Positions 8,376 through 23,166 of a stretch of 64,000 bases of DNA are shown here, piece after piece; positions within the stretch are counted from its first letter, which is position 1, and each line of letters begins with the position of its first letter. The notes beneath the pieces are model-generated. The model saw nothing but the letters and a program-made list of their open reading frames with translations. It was not told where the DNA came from and did no database searches. Source of the DNA: Actinomadura xylanilytica (lineage in GTDB: Bacteria > Actinomycetota > Actinomycetes > Streptosporangiales > Streptosporangiaceae); contig NZ_JASNWE010000001.1 of the NCBI RefSeq assembly GCF_030283145.1, positions 434,001 to 498,000 of the forward strand, given 5' to 3'. Both the position numbers and the translations under genes were made by a program.

Positions 8376-8951
8376 TCAGCGCGCGCCGGGCCAGGGGCCG
8401 GGCGGACGGTGGTCGAGGGCCTCGGACCTGGTCTGGACGTCGTGCACCCGGAAGCCGCGCGCCTGGTAGTTGCGCAGCGCGGCGGGGGCGTCGTTCGAAC
8501 AGGTGTGCAGCCACACTCGTTCGGTGGGCTTGCGGCCGGGCCAGCGATCGGCCAGGTCCCAGGCGCGGGCCGTCCCGGCGGTGAGGAGCTGCCCGCCGAG
8601 CCCCCGTCCGGTGAAGGCGCCCAGCAGGCCGAAGCAGGCGATCTCGACCTGCCCGTCCGGCTGCGGGTCCAGCTCGGCGAACCCGGCGGGCGTCCCCTTC
8701 AGGTAGGCGATCCAGGTCTCGACGCCGGGCCGGTCGAGCCAGTTGTGCCACTGCTCGTACGACCAGCAGAGGCGGTCGGTCCAATACCAGTCGCCGCCGA
8801 CCGCGGTGTAGAGGAAGCGGCTCAGCTCGGGGCTCGGCACCTCGGCGCGGACGACGCCCGCGGGGTCGGCGGGCGGCCGGGCCGGGCGCAGCTCGGCCGG
8901 ATCCCGCTGTTCCAGGTACCAGGTGGTCACGTCGGTCTGCCGGACGGGCAT
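8376..8951 (-). CDS. GNAT family N-acetyltransferase
   Basis: The 191-residue protein has the GNAT core: WIAYLKGTPAGFAELDPQ, then the acetyl-CoA loop region FGLLGAFTGRGLGGQLLTA (the Q/RxxGxG/A motif) and a late NYQARGFRVHDVQ strand. Substrate unknown. I prefer the ATG at 8951 (MPVRQTDVTTWYLEQ); an ATG at 8966 would add five residues. The 94 bases between it and gltD hold a small CTGATC/GATCAG dyad near 9027 and nothing else I recognise. Confidence 0.8.
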   Translation of the reverse strand: MPVRQTDVTTWYLEQRDPAELRPARPPADPAGVVRAEVPSPELSRFLYTAVGGDWYWTDRLCWSYEQWHNWLDRPGVETWIAYLKGTPAGFAELDPQPDGQVEIACFGLLGAFTGRGLGGQLLTAGTARAWDLADRWPGRKPTERVWLHTCSNDAPAALRNYQARGFRVHDVQTRSEALDHRPPGPWPGAR

Positions 8952-9060
8952 GTGGTCCCCCCACATACGAACCGCCGCGCCCGGCGCCCGGGTGAACGGG
9001 CGGCGGGACGCGGCGGGAAGGTGTCTGATCGCCGATCAGGCTAGCGGATCGGACGGGCCG

Positions 9061-10524
<1,464 letters not shown>

Positions 10525-10539
10525 GGGTGGGTCCCCCTC

Positions 10540-15096
<4,557 letters not shown>

Positions 15097-15258
15097 CAAC
15101 CCTCCCGTCGTCTTCGTGTCACTGCTTCGATGTCAGTGCAGTCGCGGGACGACGTTGGCCCTGCTGCGGTGAGATGACATTACATCACTGTCGGGATCAT
15201 GCCCGACTCGACCGGATCGCGAAACTTCTTCGCCTCGATCGCCTGTGCGTCATCTCTG

Positions 15259-15274
15259 AGTGGTTTAGACCAGG
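15259..15274. promoter_or_regulatory. DasR-like (dre) operator upstream of gltB
   Basis: AGTGGTTTAGACCAGG contains TGGTTTAGACCA, which matches the dre core TGGTCTAGACCA at 11 of 12 positions. It overlaps the likely gltB -10 (TATCCT, 15272-15277, minus strand) and expected start point, a position suited to repression. It lies about 165 bases before the gltB start codon. Confidence 0.55.
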
Positions 15275-15296
15275 ATACCGACGACGTCTCCCGGCA

Positions 15297-15341
15297 AAAC
15301 GTCCTGACCTCGGTGATCATCCTCACCGATAGGGGACGTTT
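15297..15341. promoter_or_regulatory. Nested dyad upstream of the gltB promoter
   Basis: Outer arms AAACGTCC (15297-15304) and GGACGTTT (15334-15341) enclose inner arms CGGTGA (15311-15316) and TCACCG (15323-15328), with spacers of 6, 6 and 5 bases. The symmetry covers 45 bases. It lies upstream of the putative gltB promoter, so a protein-binding site is more likely than an mRNA structure. I cannot assign the binding protein. Confidence 0.55.
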
Positions 15342-15414
15342 ACCCTGTGACACCCAAAACGTGCACGAATGATGCACCGATCCACGGCGCCGGGGCGGCG
15401 GTGCCGCTGGGCGG

Positions 15415-15511
15415 CGGCCAGGTCGCGGAGCGATGCCGCGCTCGCCCGAGGGGGGTCGGCGTCCGAGCCGCCAGGCGAGGAGGCCGGGCCGGGCTTGGAA
15501 GCACCGGCTAG
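15415..15511 (-). repeat. Dispersed 97-bp repeat, copy 1 (partial)
   Basis: Read on the minus strand from CTAG at 15508-15511, this stretch matches 50722-50818 at about 85 of 97 positions by hand count, without gaps. Beyond 15415 the similarity stops, so the far half and terminal sequence of copy 2 are missing. Its CTAG end supplies the stop codon of the adjacent gene. Confidence 0.75.
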
Positions 15512-16746
15512 CCGGTGGTGGTGCGGGCCGCCCGGCCGAGGACGGCGGGCGACTTGCCGCCCTCGATCAGCAGCGACAGCAGCGTCTCGTCGCGCTCGTC
15601 GCCCTTGCCGTCGAGGCGCTGCGCCCACGCCACCACCGCGAAGTGGCCCATCGCCAGCCCGCGCGCCATGCCGTACCCGCGGCCGAACCGGTCCAGCGGC
15701 GGCCCAGCGGGCACCGGCCGGACGAATCCACCGCCCCGTCCACGGCCCAGCGCGTCCACGACCCGGTCGGCGTCCGCCGCCGCGGCCAGGTTGAACACTG
15801 TGACCGACAGGGCATACCCCCGCTTGGTGTCGGCGTAGACACCGCGGCCCGCCTGCGAGCACCCGCCCGCGCGCAGCGACGTGGCGGTGCCGGTGCCCCA
15901 GACCGCAGCGGCGCAGTCGCCGTCCAGCCGCTTCTCGCGCAGGGTCGGCCGCGCCTTGCCGTCCAGCCCCGAGATCGCCGCGGCGGACGAGGGGAACAGC
16001 TCCCCCACCGTCAGCGGCGCGGTGTCGGCCGACCGCCGCTCGATCGCCCGGTAGGCGGCGGCGGACGGCGAGCTGGAGTAGGACGAGGGGGACGGGCCGC
16101 TCGCCGCGGGCTGCCCCATCGTCGTGCCCCGCCCCGGATCCTGGACGGCCGCGCCCTTCCCGTCCTTCCCGTCCGAGCCGGTCACCGCGACCAGGACGAG
16201 AGCGAGGACCACGATCACGCCCAGCCCGGCGGCGGCCCCGAAGTACAGGCGCGGCCCGGTCGGACCGCCGCCGGAACCGCCGCGCCCACCGGGCCGCCCG
16301 CCGTTCTCAGCCGGCCGCTTGCCACCCTTGCCGCTCTTCCCGCCCCGGCCGGACGCCTTGCCGCCCTTGCCGCTCTTCCCGGACCGGCCCGGCCGCCCGC
16401 CGCGACCGCCCCGGCCCGGCCCGGCGCCGCCGCGCCCCTCGGGCTCCGGCCCGTGCTCCGGCTCCGGCCCGGCCGGTTCATCGGCGTCGTAGGGCTGCTC
16501 GTAGGGGTCGTAGGCGTCGAACGTCTCCTGCTCCGGGGCGGCGTACCCGGCCTCGTCCCGAGGAGCCGGGCGGCGACGGCGTTCGGGACGCCCCCCGCGA
16601 GGGGCGCCACCGCGCGCGGGCGGCGTGCGGCGGGACGATCCGCCCCGCCGCGCGGATCCGCGCGGGGCCGGCTGCCGCTCGCCGCCACGGGGCGCCGCGC
16701 CCCGGCGGGGACGGCCGGGGCGGCGGCCGGGCTCGTCGTGCTCCAC
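15508..16746 (-). CDS. Membrane-anchored protein of unknown function (long basic N-terminus, one transmembrane segment)
   Basis: The 412-residue product has about 190 cytoplasmic residues rich in Arg, Gly, Pro and Lys, including GRSGKSGKGGKASGRGGKS. One membrane helix follows (LYFGAAAGLGVIVVLALVLV), then an exported domain of about 200 residues with Cys in DGDCAAAVWG and GGCSQAGRGVYAD and a late GHFAVVAWAQRLDG. The exported domain resembles that of the next gene upstream, so the two are tandem paralogues of unknown role. I chose GTG 16746; the low-complexity start makes this uncertain. The TAG stop lies in the CTAG end of the dispersed repeat. Confidence 0.7.
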   Translation of the reverse strand: MEHDEPGRRPGRPRRGAAPRGGERQPAPRGSARRGGSSRRTPPARGGAPRGGRPERRRRPAPRDEAGYAAPEQETFDAYDPYEQPYDADEPAGPEPEHGPEPEGRGGAGPGRGGRGGRPGRSGKSGKGGKASGRGGKSGKGGKRPAENGGRPGGRGGSGGGPTGPRLYFGAAAGLGVIVVLALVLVAVTGSDGKDGKGAAVQDPGRGTTMGQPAASGPSPSSYSSSPSAAAYRAIERRSADTAPLTVGELFPSSAAAISGLDGKARPTLREKRLDGDCAAAVWGTGTATSLRAGGCSQAGRGVYADTKRGYALSVTVFNLAAAADADRVVDALGRGRGGGFVRPVPAGPPLDRFGRGYGMARGLAMGHFAVVAWAQRLDGKGDERDETLLSLLIEGGKSPAVLGRAARTTTG

Positions 16747-16819
16747 GGGGGAATCTACCGCCCGCGGGCCGGACGCCCGGCCGGTGCCGCCGGGGCCGGG
16801 TGCGGGGCCCGCTCGCCGA

Positions 16820-17626
16820 TCAACTGAAACGCCCCCACACGAAGTCGGCGGGCTTCTCGATGGCCAGGCTCGCATCGATCATCTCGTTCAGCGAGGCGGG
16901 CTGCGCGCCGCCGGCCCGCTGCACCCAGGTGACCACCGCGTAGTGCCCGAACGTCTTGGCGTAGGCGGCACTGAACCCGGAGCCGAACGCCGGCGCGCCC
17001 GGCGCGGTCAGCGGCAGCACGAACCCGGCGCCGGAGTCGCGGTCCAGGTCGCGCAGGACCTGGTGGACGCCGTCCTCGTTCTCCATGTTGATCAGGAAGA
17101 ACTGGCCGGCGTACTTCTTGTCCGGGCTGACGTAGGCGCCGCGCACGATCTGCGTGCAGCCGTGCCGGGCGAGGTCGGCCTGGAGCCGCTGGCCCCAGGT
17201 GACCGCCTTGCAGTCGCCCGAGACCTGCGAGCCGGCCAGGCCGAAGGTGAACTTGCCCGACTTGACGGTCTTGGCGTCGGCGGTGAACGCCTCGCCCTCG
17301 GTGACCGGGCGCTGGTCGGCCGCGCGCCGCGCGATCTTGCTCATCCCGTCGCCGTCGTAGTCCGGGGTGTAGGCGGTCGGCAGCGCCTGCTTGCCGTTGC
17401 CGGTCTTGCCCGCGGGAGCCTCGTCGTCGTCGCCCCCGGTCATCAGGACCATGCCCGCCACCACCGCGGCGATCACGACCGCGACGGCCGCGGCGCCGTA
17501 GATCAGCAGCTTGCCGCCGGGACGCTTCCCGCCGGATTCGCGGCCGGGCTTGTCCTCCGGCCAGAAGTCCTGGCCGCCGTCCTGCCGATCCGCCTGAGAG
17601 GACCCTGTGTCACGCGCCTCGATCAC
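16820..17626 (-). CDS. Membrane-anchored protein of unknown function, paralogue of 15508-16746
   Basis: The 268-residue protein has a short acidic and basic cytoplasmic part, a membrane helix (LLIYGAAAVAVVIAAVVAGM) and an exported domain with VSGDCKAVTWGQRL, HGCTQIVRGAYVSPDKKYA and FGHYAVVTWVQRAGG. The Cys-Cys and GH-AVV-W landmarks are shared with its downstream neighbour. The best start is GTG 17626; an upstream ATG at 17680 would add a basic stretch. Its place in a minus-strand envelope block suggests a cell-surface role, but no function is known to me. Confidence 0.75.
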   Translation of the reverse strand: MIEARDTGSSQADRQDGGQDFWPEDKPGRESGGKRPGGKLLIYGAAAVAVVIAAVVAGMVLMTGGDDDEAPAGKTGNGKQALPTAYTPDYDGDGMSKIARRAADQRPVTEGEAFTADAKTVKSGKFTFGLAGSQVSGDCKAVTWGQRLQADLARHGCTQIVRGAYVSPDKKYAGQFFLINMENEDGVHQVLRDLDRDSGAGFVLPLTAPGAPAFGSGFSAAYAKTFGHYAVVTWVQRAGGAQPASLNEMIDASLAIEKPADFVWGRFS

Positions 17627-17695
17627 AGCCGGGAGCCTATCGGGCCGACCACCTCTCGCGCGCCCAAAAGGTCGATTCATCCAGATTGGCCGGCG

Positions 17696-18397
17696 TCACG
17701 CCCCGCCGCCACCGCCGATGAGCGCGCCCACCCCGTAGGTCATCGCCGCCGCGGCGGCGCCGAACCCGAGCTGCCGCGTCCCGCTGAACCACCAGGCGCG
17801 GGCCGTCACCCGCGACACCAGCGCCCCGGCCGAGAACAGCCCCAGCCCGGCGACCACCGCGGCGGGCCACAGGCTGGTGGCGCCGAGCAGGTACGGCAGC
17901 ACCGGCAGCAGCGCGCCCAGCGCGAACGACAGGAAGGACGAGCCCGCCGCCAGCAGCGGCGACGGCAGGTCGCCCGGCGCCACGCCGAGCTCCTCGCGGG
18001 CGTGCACCTGGAGGGCCTCGTCGGGGTTCTTCGAGAGCTGCCGCGCGACCTCCGCCGCCACGTCCGGGTCGACCCCGCGCGACTCGAAGACCTCGGCCAG
18101 CTCGCGCGCCTCGGCCCCCGGGTGCCGCACCAGCTCCAGCCGCTCGATCTCGATCTCGGCCTCGGCGAGCTCGGACTGGGAGGCCACCGAGATGTACTCG
18201 CCCGCCGCCATGGAGAACGCGCCCGCCGCCAGGCCCGCCAGGCCGGCCAGCAGCACCACCTTCTGGCTCGCCTGGCCGCCCGCGATCCCCGCGATCAGCG
18301 CGAAGTTGGAGACCAGCCCGTCCATCGCGCCGAACACCGCCGGCCGCAGCCAGCCGCCCGTGACGTCCCGGTGCTGGTGATGGATCTCCGCGGCCAC
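17696..18397 (-). CDS. VIT1/CCC1 family transporter
   Basis: This 233-residue membrane protein belongs to the vacuolar iron transporter/CCC1 family, which exports or stores Fe2+ or Mn2+. The first helix carries the family signature RPAVFGAMDGLVSNFALIAG, the second is LLAGLAGLAAGAFSMAAGEYIS, and a cytoplasmic metal-binding helical insert (ELAEAEIEIERLELVRHPGA) precedes three further membrane segments. GTG 18397 follows the lgt stop by 10 bases with AGGGGACGG as ribosome binding site, so it is cotranscribed with lgt. Confidence 0.87.
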   Translation of the reverse strand: MAAEIHHQHRDVTGGWLRPAVFGAMDGLVSNFALIAGIAGGQASQKVVLLAGLAGLAAGAFSMAAGEYISVASQSELAEAEIEIERLELVRHPGAEARELAEVFESRGVDPDVAAEVARQLSKNPDEALQVHAREELGVAPGDLPSPLLAAGSSFLSFALGALLPVLPYLLGATSLWPAAVVAGLGLFSAGALVSRVTARAWWFSGTRQLGFGAAAAAMTYGVGALIGGGGGA

Positions 18398-18407
18398 GCC
18401 CGTCCCC

Positions 18408-19772
18408 TCACTTGGGGTCCGTGACGGACCCCCCCTTGCCCGCGCTCGCCGCGGTGCCGCCCTCGCCCTCATTCTTCCCGGCCCCGTTCACGGCCCCGTC
18501 CCCAGGGTCGCCCTCGGCCTCCGGCTCGGGCTTGCTCTCAGGCTCGGGCTCGGGCTCGGGCTCGGGCGTGGCCTCCACCTCGGGCTCGGCCTTGGCCTTG
18601 GCCTTGGCCTTGGCCTCCGGCTTGGCCTCCGGCTTGGCCTCGGCGTCCGGCTCGGGTTCCGGGACCACCTCGGGCTCGTCCTCCACCTTCGCCTCGGGCT
18701 CCGGCTCGGATTCCGTGGCCGCCTCGGGCTCCGGCTCGTCCTCCACCTTCGCCTCCGGCTCCAACTCCGGCTCCGGGTCCGGCTCCGGCTTGTCGTCGGC
18801 GGTGGCCTCGTCCTTCGGCCCGGGCTCGAGCTCGGGCTCGTCCTTCGGCTTGGTCTCCGCGGGTTCCTCGGCGGGCTTCTCGAGGACGACGGCGTCCGCG
18901 GAAGTCGCGGCGTCGCCGGTCTCCTCCGCGGGACGGCCGACGTTCTCGGGACCGGTGCGGTTGCGGGCCCAGTAGAGGTAGCCGACGGCCCCGACGAAGA
19001 CGATCAGGGCCGTCCAGTCGTTGAGGCGCAGCCCGAGGATCTGGTGGGCGTCGTCGATGCGCAGCCACTCGATCCAGAACCGGCCGACGGTGTAGGCCGC
19101 CACGTACAGCGCGAAGGAGCGGCCGTGGGTGAGCGAGAAGCGGCGGTCCGCCCAGATCACCAGGATCGCGACGCCCACGCACCACAGCGACTCGTACAGG
19201 AAGGTGGGGTGGTAGGTGGCGATGTCGGCGTACTTGGGGTTCAGGCTGCCGTCGGAGAGCCGGGGCCGGTGCGCCGGGTCGATCTTCAGGGCCCAGAACG
19301 TGTCGAGCGGACGGCCGTACAGCTCCTGGTTCCAGTAGTTCCCCCAGCGGCCGATCGCCTGCGCGAGCACGATCCCGGGCGCGACGGCGTCGCCGAGCGC
19401 CAGCACCGAGATCCCGCGCCGCCGGCAGCCGATCACCGCGCCGACCGCGCCTAGCACCACCGCGCCCCAGATGCCGAGGCCGCCCTCCCAGATCTTCAGC
19501 GCGTTGATCGGGTCGTGGCCGTCGCCGAAGTAGTGCTGGTAGTCGGTGGCGACGTGGTAGACCCGCCCGCCCACCAGGCCGAACGGCACCGCCCAGACGG
19601 CGACGTCGATGATCACACCGGGGGCGCCGCCCTTGGCGGCCCAGCGCCGCTCGCCCAGCCAGACCGCGACGACGATGCCAATGATGATCATGATGGCGTA
19701 GGCGCGCAGCGGGATGAACCCGAGGTGCCAGACGCCCTGAGAAGGACTCGGGATGAAGGCGAGCGGCTGCAT
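18408..19772 (-). CDS. lgt: Prolipoprotein diacylglyceryl transferase with long acidic C-terminal tail
   Basis: Lgt attaches diacylglycerol to the lipobox Cys of lipoproteins at the membrane. The first 280 or so residues are a normal Lgt with several membrane helices: [41 protein letters not shown], and the signature region [18 protein letters not shown] with the essential Arg and Asn. The last 170 residues are unusual: a Pro/Glu/Lys/Ala-rich low-complexity tail ([17 protein letters not shown] and similar) predicted to be disordered and cytoplasmic. Total length is 454 residues against about 280 for typical Lgt. It is followed by the VIT gene and preceded by two DsbA-like genes. Confidence 0.95.
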   Translation of the reverse strand: MQPLAFIPSPSQGVWHLGFIPLRAYAIMIIIGIVVAVWLGERRWAAKGGAPGVIIDVAVWAVPFGLVGGRVYHVATDYQHYFGDGHDPINALKIWEGGLGIWGAVVLGAVGAVIGCRRRGISVLALGDAVAPGIVLAQAIGRWGNYWNQELYGRPLDTFWALKIDPAHRPRLSDGSLNPKYADIATYHPTFLYESLWCVGVAILVIWADRRFSLTHGRSFALYVAAYTVGRFWIEWLRIDDAHQILGLRLNDWTALIVFVGAVGYLYWARNRTGPENVGRPAEETGDAATSADAVVLEKPAEEPAETKPKDEPELEPGPKDEATADDKPEPDPEPELEPEAKVEDEPEPEAATESEPEPEAKVEDEPEVVPEPEPDAEAKPEAKPEAKAKAKAKAEPEVEATPEPEPEPEPESKPEPEAEGDPGDGAVNGAGKNEGEGGTAASAGKGGSVTDPK

Positions 19773-19832
19773 GAGCGATGACGTTACCGCCTCCGGCGAG
19801 TGGGGGCCGCACGTCTCCCGATCACCGCCCGG

Positions 19833-20621
19833 TCAGGACGGGGCGCCCCCGCCCGGGGACTTCCGGCCGGCGTCCTCGATCGCCTTCCTCAGTGCGTCCG
19901 GAGACGCGAGCACCTCGCCGGACAGCTTGGCGCCGTCCAGGGTGAGCCACGGGGTGGCGGTGACCCCGGCGCGCTCGGCGTAGGCGGTGGCCCGGTCGAC
20001 CTCCGCGGTCTTCTGCGCCTTGTCCACGCAGGTGGTGAAGGGGGCGCCGGAGATGCCGACGGCGCCGGCCCAGGTGATCAGGTCGGGGTCGGCGAAGCCC
20101 TTGTCGCCCTCGGCCGGCTGGTGGGCGTAGATCTGGTCGTGGTACTGGATCCAGCGGTCGGCCGGGGCGCACGCCGCCGCGTTCGCCGCGCGCCGGGAGT
20201 TGCCCGACAGCGGCTCCTGCTGGAAGAGCTGGAACGGCCGGTAGACCGTCTTGACCTTGCCCGCGGCGGCCAGCTCCTTGATCGTCGGGCCCTGCTTGTC
20301 CTCCAGGTCCTTGCAGATCGGGCACTGGAAGTCCTCGAAGATCTGGAGGACCGGCCGGGCGACGCCGGGCCGGGCCATCACCACCGCCCCGTCGGACTGC
20401 CTGGACGTCGGCGCGAGGGCCCCGGTGTAGGCGGGGGCGGGCTTGCCGCCGCCGCCGTCCCGGGTGAGGACCACCACCACGATCACCACGACCACCGCGG
20501 CGGCGGCGACCGCGCCGACCACGACCAGCAGCAGCCGGCGCCGCCTCTCCCGCGCCGCCTGCCGCGACCGCTCCGCCGCGAGCCGCTGCCGTGCCGAACG
20601 ATCCCTGCCGGGCTTGCTCAT
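19833..20621 (-). CDS. DsbA-like thioredoxin-fold protein, membrane anchored (copy A)
   Basis: The 262-residue protein has a basic N-terminus, one membrane helix (LLLVVVGAVAAAAVVVVIVV) and an exported thioredoxin-like domain with the redox motif FEDFQCPICKDLE and the cis-Pro region GVTATPWLTLDG. Two further cysteines (AAACAPADRW and FTTCVDKAQ) are shared with the neighbouring paralogue. It should oxidise or isomerise disulfides outside the membrane, as in actinobacterial DsbA-like proteins. ATG 20621 follows GGGGGATCG. It lies between the paralogue and lgt. Confidence 0.9.
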   Translation of the reverse strand: MSKPGRDRSARQRLAAERSRQAARERRRRLLLVVVGAVAAAAVVVVIVVVVLTRDGGGGKPAPAYTGALAPTSRQSDGAVVMARPGVARPVLQIFEDFQCPICKDLEDKQGPTIKELAAAGKVKTVYRPFQLFQQEPLSGNSRRAANAAACAPADRWIQYHDQIYAHQPAEGDKGFADPDLITWAGAVGISGAPFTTCVDKAQKTAEVDRATAYAERAGVTATPWLTLDGAKLSGEVLASPDALRKAIEDAGRKSPGGGAPS

Positions 20622-20809
20622 CGATCCCCCGATCGGCCCCATCACCCTGCGTAACCGCAGGTACGAGGGTAGGCCGGGGGCGGGGCGGGCGGCGGGTGCC
20701 GCGCCGCCCCGGGCGGGAACGGCGCGGACCACCGCGCGGATCAGCGGTCAGGCCGGTGAGGCCGGCAGGTCAGCGGGCCGGCCGGTCAGCCGGTCGGCGG
20801 CTCAGCGGG

Positions 20810-21586
20810 TCACTTGCCGGACGCGCCGGTGATCACGGCCTCCAGGGCGCCGGGCGACATGATCTCCTTCTGGAGGTCGAGCTGCCTGCCGTCCAGGAAG
20901 ACCGTGGGGGTGCCCTCGACCTTGCGGGTCTTCAGGGCGTAGTCGGTCATCGTGTCGACCTGGGGCTTCTTCTGCATGTCGGTCACGCACTTGTCGAACC
21001 CGGCGTCGGTGATGCCGACCTCCTTGCCCCACCGGACCAGGTCCTTGGGCGCGAAGCCCTTCGAGCCCTCGGCCGGCTGGAACTCGAACAGCGCGTCGTG
21101 GTAGGAGACCCACTTGTCGGCGGGGACGCACAGCGCGGCGGCGGCCGAGCGCAGCGAGTTGGTCTTGACCGGGTCCTGCTGCCCGCCGAACAGGTGGAAC
21201 GGCCGGTAGACGACCTTGACCTTGCCCTCGGTGGCCAGCTTCTGGATGGTCTTGCCGCTGCTCTTCTCCATCTCCTGGCAGATGGGGCACTGGAAGTCCT
21301 CGAAGACCTCCAGGAGCGGCTTGGTCACGCCGGCCTTGGCCAGCACGATCGACCCGTCGGCCTCGCGGGTGACCGGCGGCAGCGCGCCCTTGTGCGCGGT
21401 CGCGTGCTGCATGCCCTTGTCCCGCTGGTCCATGATGATGACGACCGCCACCACCACGACCGCCACCGCGACCACCGCGCCGAGCACGATGGTGAGCAGC
21501 CGCCGCTGCTTGTCCCGCGCGGCCTGCCGCTTGCGCTCTACGGCCAGGCGTTCCCTCGCGGACCGCTCCCGTGCGGCCTTGCTCAT
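20810..21586 (-). CDS. DsbA-like thioredoxin-fold protein, membrane anchored (copy B)
   Basis: The 258-residue paralogue of copy A has the same plan: basic start, membrane helix (LLTIVLGAVVAVAVVVVAVV), redox motif FEDFQCPICQEMEKSS, additional Cys in AALCVPADKW and FDKCVTDMQ, and cis-Pro loop VEGTPTVFLDG. ATG 21586 has AGGAGTG at good spacing. It stands 70 bases after a VKOR gene, its likely reoxidising partner. Two copies side by side suggest separate substrates or an oxidase/isomerase split. Confidence 0.9.
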   Translation of the reverse strand: MSKAARERSARERLAVERKRQAARDKQRRLLTIVLGAVVAVAVVVVAVVIIMDQRDKGMQHATAHKGALPPVTREADGSIVLAKAGVTKPLLEVFEDFQCPICQEMEKSSGKTIQKLATEGKVKVVYRPFHLFGGQQDPVKTNSLRSAAAALCVPADKWVSYHDALFEFQPAEGSKGFAPKDLVRWGKEVGITDAGFDKCVTDMQKKPQVDTMTDYALKTRKVEGTPTVFLDGRQLDLQKEIMSPGALEAVITGASGK

Positions 21587-21656
21587 TGGCACTCCTATGC
21601 GGTGATGGTGGCCGCGCCCGAGCGGCGCGATCCGGACCGGCGGTGCTGCTCGGCCG

Positions 21657-22151
21657 CTAGTCGACCTGGCCGATCCGCCGGAACTCGTCGACCAGGACGA
21701 GGATGAACAGCAGGATAGTGAGGATGTGCACCCCGGTGCACCACAGACAGATCTTATGCAGCACCGCGAGTTCCACGGTCACCAGGTAGACCACGAACAG
21801 CACGCCGACCGCGGCGCTCGCGAGCCGTCCCCAGCGCAGCGCGGGCAGTCCGGAGCGGAGCGCCCACGGGGTGATCAGCGCCGCGAACGCGACGAAGAAC
21901 AGCAGGCCGAGGAGCGGCAGCGGGATCCCGGCGAGCTCGGAGTAGCTGCTGGTGGTGACGGCGTGGCAGTCGACGCTGCCGGTGGCCGAGCAGAGTAGCG
22001 CGACGTCGGCGTCGTAGTGGCTGACGGTGAGGTAGACCGAGATGCCGAGCCCGGCGAGGGTCAGCAGCCAGGCGAGGGCCTGGAACCACAGCGGGCGGGA
22101 CGGTTCCGCGGTCGTCTCGCCGCCGTCCCGCGCCGTTATCTCTTGCGTCAT
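21657..22151 (-). CDS. Vitamin K epoxide reductase (VKOR) family protein
   Basis: The 164-residue polytopic membrane protein has the VKOR pattern: a loop cysteine pair (LLCSATGSVDCHAV), a Ser/Thr in the following segment, and the quinone-facing CxxC in ICLWCTGVHILTIL. In actinobacteria VKOR replaces DsbB and reoxidises DsbA-type proteins using menaquinone. ATG 22151 has GGGAGGATC upstream. It heads the minus-strand run VKOR, DsbA-like B, DsbA-like A, lgt, VIT. Confidence 0.93.
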   Translation of the reverse strand: MTQEITARDGGETTAEPSRPLWFQALAWLLTLAGLGISVYLTVSHYDADVALLCSATGSVDCHAVTTSSYSELAGIPLPLLGLLFFVAFAALITPWALRSGLPALRWGRLASAAVGVLFVVYLVTVELAVLHKICLWCTGVHILTILLFILVLVDEFRRIGQVD

Positions 22152-22306
22152 CGTGATCCTCCCGGGCCGCCGCGCGGCCTGATCCGCTGGGCCGGGCCGG
22201 GCACGGCCCGCCGCCGGCGAACACTCAGCCTACGGGAGAGCGCCCGCGGGGCGGCCCCGAACCGGACGGCCCCGGCGGCGAGTCGCGTGAACGCCCGGGC
22301 CCGGCC

Positions 22307-22345
22307 GGGCCGCCGTGCCGGACGGGGCGTCCGGCACGGCGGCCC
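22307..22345 (-). terminator. Strong hairpin after trpA
   Basis: GGGCCGCCGTGCCGGAC (22307-22323), a 5-base loop and GTCCGGCACGGCGGCCC (22329-22345) form a perfect 17-bp stem. It begins 8 bases after the trpA stop. There is no U-tract, as is common for actinobacterial terminators. It separates the trp genes from the VKOR operon. Confidence 0.8.
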
Positions 22346-22353
22346 GTACGGGT

Positions 22354-23166
22354 TCAGCCGCGCTTGCGGACGCCCTCGGCGAGCTCGGCGGTCAGGTCGC
22401 GGACCCCGGCCAGCCCGGCGCGCTCGTCGGGCGCGTCGAGCAGCCGGCGGATGAACGCCGAGCCGACGATGACGCCGTCGGCGAAGCGGGCCACCTCGGC
22501 CGCCTGGACGCCGTTGCCGACGCCGAGGCCGAGGCCGACCGGCAGCGCCGATCCGCTCTTGGCCAGGACCGTGCGGGTGCGCTCGACCAGCCGCGGGGCG
22601 CCGGTGTCGATGGCGGTGCGGGCACCGGTGACGCCCATCAGCGAGGCGGCGTACACGAAGCCCCGGCAGACCTCGGTGATCTTCTCGATCCGCTCGTCGG
22701 TGGAGCTGAGCGCGACGAGGAACACCTTGTCGAGGTCGTGCGCGTCGGCGGCCTCGAGCCAGGGGCCGGCCTCCTCGGGGGTGAGGTCGGGGGTGATCAG
22801 CCCGGCGCCGCCGGCCGACTTCAGGTCGCGGGCGAACGCGTCGACGCCGTAGTGGTCGACCGGGTTGTAGTAGGTCATCACCAGGGTCGGGACGCCGGTG
22901 GCGGCGACGGCCTCGACGGTGCGGAACACGTCGGCGACGCGGATGCCGCCGAGCAGCGCCTGGTGCACCGCGTCCTGGATGGTGGGCCCGTCCATCATCG
23001 GGTCGGTGTAGGGCAGCCCGATCTCGATGGCGTCGCAGCCGGCCTCCACCATGGCGGTGGCGGCGGCGATGGCGCCCTCGTAGCTGGGGAACCCGGCGGG
23101 CAGGTAGCCGACGAGCGCGGCGCGCCCCTCGGCCGCGGCCTTGTCGTAGGCGTCCTGGACGCTCAT
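22354..23166 (-). CDS. trpA: Tryptophan synthase, alpha chain
   Basis: The 270-residue alpha subunit cleaves indole-3-glycerol phosphate to indole, which passes to TrpB. The (beta/alpha)8 barrel shows [32 protein letters not shown] with the catalytic Glu, [13 protein letters not shown], the catalytic Asp in [11 protein letters not shown], and the phosphate-binding [13 protein letters not shown] and [12 protein letters not shown]. Its ATG overlaps the trpB stop by 4 bases, so the two chains are translationally coupled. Confidence 0.96.
   Translation of the reverse strand: MSVQDAYDKAAAEGRAALVGYLPAGFPSYEGAIAAATAMVEAGCDAIEIGLPYTDPMMDGPTIQDAVHQALLGGIRVADVFRTVEAVAATGVPTLVMTYYNPVDHYGVDAFARDLKSAGGAGLITPDLTPEEAGPWLEAADAHDLDKVFLVALSSTDERIEKITEVCRGFVYAASLMGVTGARTAIDTGAPRLVERTRTVLAKSGSALPVGLGLGVGNGVQAAEVARFADGVIVGSAFIRRLLDAPDERAGLAGVRDLTAELAEGVRKRG

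Larger units (their letters stand above)
15097..15414. other. gltB upstream region
   Basis: No gene is convincing here; a 65-codon open frame on the minus strand (15180-15377) has no family resemblance. The region is less GC-rich than its surroundings. It contains the gltB ribosome binding site (15101-15106), the DasR-like site at 15259-15274, possible promoter elements TATCCT (15272-15277) and TTTTGC (15294-15299) on the minus strand, and the nested dyad at 15297-15341. Confidence 0.6.

Noticed and set aside
15106..15350. GlnR box upstream of gltB
   Set aside because: I looked for the paired GTnAC/GAAAC pattern and found no convincing match.
15180..15377. 65-codon open frame upstream of gltB
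   Set aside because: No ribosome binding site, no family resemblance, and it covers the promoter region with the DasR-like site and the nested dyad.
18480..18860. Apparent DNA tandem repeat (GGGCTCGGGCTC-type)
   Set aside because: It is the coding sequence of the Glu-Pro-rich tail of Lgt, so the repeat is explained by protein low complexity.
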